Position numbers and translations under genes: made by a program. Below the pieces are notes generated by a model. That model saw nothing but the letters and a program-made list of their open reading frames with translations. It searched no databases and had not been told where the DNA came from. This document shows, one piece after another, positions 63,599 through 64,000 of a stretch of DNA of 64,000 nt. The first letter of the stretch is position 1, and every line of letters starts with the position of its first letter. The stretch is from positions 62,001-126,000 of the forward strand of contig CAJYGB010000022.1 of assembly GCA_913774355.1 (NCBI GenBank), written 5' to 3'. The stretch is from an uncultured Chryseobacterium sp. (lineage in GTDB: Bacteria > Bacteroidota > Bacteroidia > Flavobacteriales > Weeksellaceae).

Positions 63599-64000
63599 AT
63601 GAAAAAGTTTAATCTTCTATTCATTTTCATTATTCTCTTATCATTAGGGGCTTGCCGTTCGGAATCTGAAACCCCTGCCGAAATCACGATTGACAATACC
63701 GTAAAAACAGGAAAAGTTACAGGGAAAGTCATGTCGCAAAACGGAGTAAAGCCCATCGGAGGCGCGTCGGTTTTTACCTTTGACGAAAAGTATAAGATTT
63801 ATTATACCGCAACTGATGCCGACGGTAATTTCGCACTTGAAGCACCAGTGGGAAACCATACGTTTTACATCCAGACGGGTAACGGAAGTAATTTCCGGAC
63901 AGAAATTAATGCTACGGTAAAAAATAACGAAACCCTGAGCCTGGATGCCGGACAGACCAAGCTGAACCAGGTAGCAAAAATTGCTTATGTAAAGGGAAGT
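63599..64000 (+). CDS. Lipoprotein with carboxypeptidase-regulatory-like domain, N-terminal part
   Basis: Read by hand from the ATG at 63599 to the window edge (134 residues). The signal ends SLGAC (Cys19). Residues about 38-110 form a CarboxypepD_reg-like beta sandwich: TGKVTGKVMSQNGVKPIGGA, then TDADGNFALEAPVGNHTFYI. Such domains stand at the start of many Bacteroidetes surface lipoproteins. The rest is outside the window. Confidence 0.75.
   Translation, partial: MKKFNLLFIFIILLSLGACRSESETPAEITIDNTVKTGKVTGKVMSQNGVKPIGGASVFTFDEKYKIYYTATDADGNFALEAPVGNHTFYIQTGNGSNFRTEINATVKNNETLSLDAGQTKLNQVAKIAYVKGS

Overview
The window is chromosomal DNA of a flavobacterium, most likely Chryseobacterium or a close relative. 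Three things point there: a type IX secretion (T9SS)/gliding block (gldJ, porU, porV), cargo with T9SS C-terminal sorting domains, and Bacteroidetes-type promoters (TTTG, then about 20 bases, then TAnnTTTG). No rRNA, tRNA, insertion sequence, prophage or CRISPR array was seen. Gene order looks like ordinary core genome with small accessory patches.

Layout. 1-3000: start of fabH, a CorA transporter and a membrane-inserted patatin phospholipase. 3.1-5.6 kb: small lineage-specific genes (Gly-rich lipoprotein, small membrane protein, DUF2199, zinc-ribbon protein). 5.7-12 kb: tag glycosylase, then a TetR-controlled tripartite efflux set (tetR-tolC-emrA-emrB) split by an 873-base repeat-rich gap. 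12.3-19.8 kb: holB, an outer-membrane barrel with lptC and anmK, two eroded gene remnants, SRPBCC and NUDIX genes. 19.8-28.1 kb: murF-gldJ diverging from porU-porV. 28.6-33.8 kb: FUSC protein, phosphopantetheinyl transferase, ahcY, YiaA. 33.9-43 kb: a BspA-like T9SS cargo protein, then purE and purK separated by about 5.7 kb of opposite-strand genes. 43.2-49.3 kb: sulfite-exporter pair, a GOB-type class B3 beta-lactamase with Gln in the zinc motif, VOC protein, nuclease-like protein, mvaD. 49.3-57.2 kb: acyl-CoA ligase/epimerase pair, a T9SS cargo protein and two overlapping TPR sensor genes, one ending in an AraC DNA-binding domain. 57.3-60.2 kb: a graspetide (microviridin-class) cluster. 60.3-64 kb: esterase, pdxJ, MscS channel and the start of a lipoprotein.

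The most notable system is the graspetide operon. Three precursor peptides share a PFFASFLEKQ leader and each ends in one KYPSD core. They are followed by an MdnB-like and an MdnC-like ATP-grasp ligase whose genes overlap by 8 bases. The class is known, and related peptides are known from Chryseobacterium. This set has distinctive features: Asp in place of the usual Glu in the cores, one core with Ser in place of the ring-forming Thr, a proline-rich tail on one peptide, a hairpin-plus-T-run between precursors and ligases, and a 24-base palindrome upstream. No acetyltransferase, dedicated exporter or leader peptidase is present in the window.

Interspersed intergenic repeats (a 50-base element in both orientations, inverted repeats, a 7-base tandem tract, a duplicated block of about 145 bases) mark most of the longer gaps.
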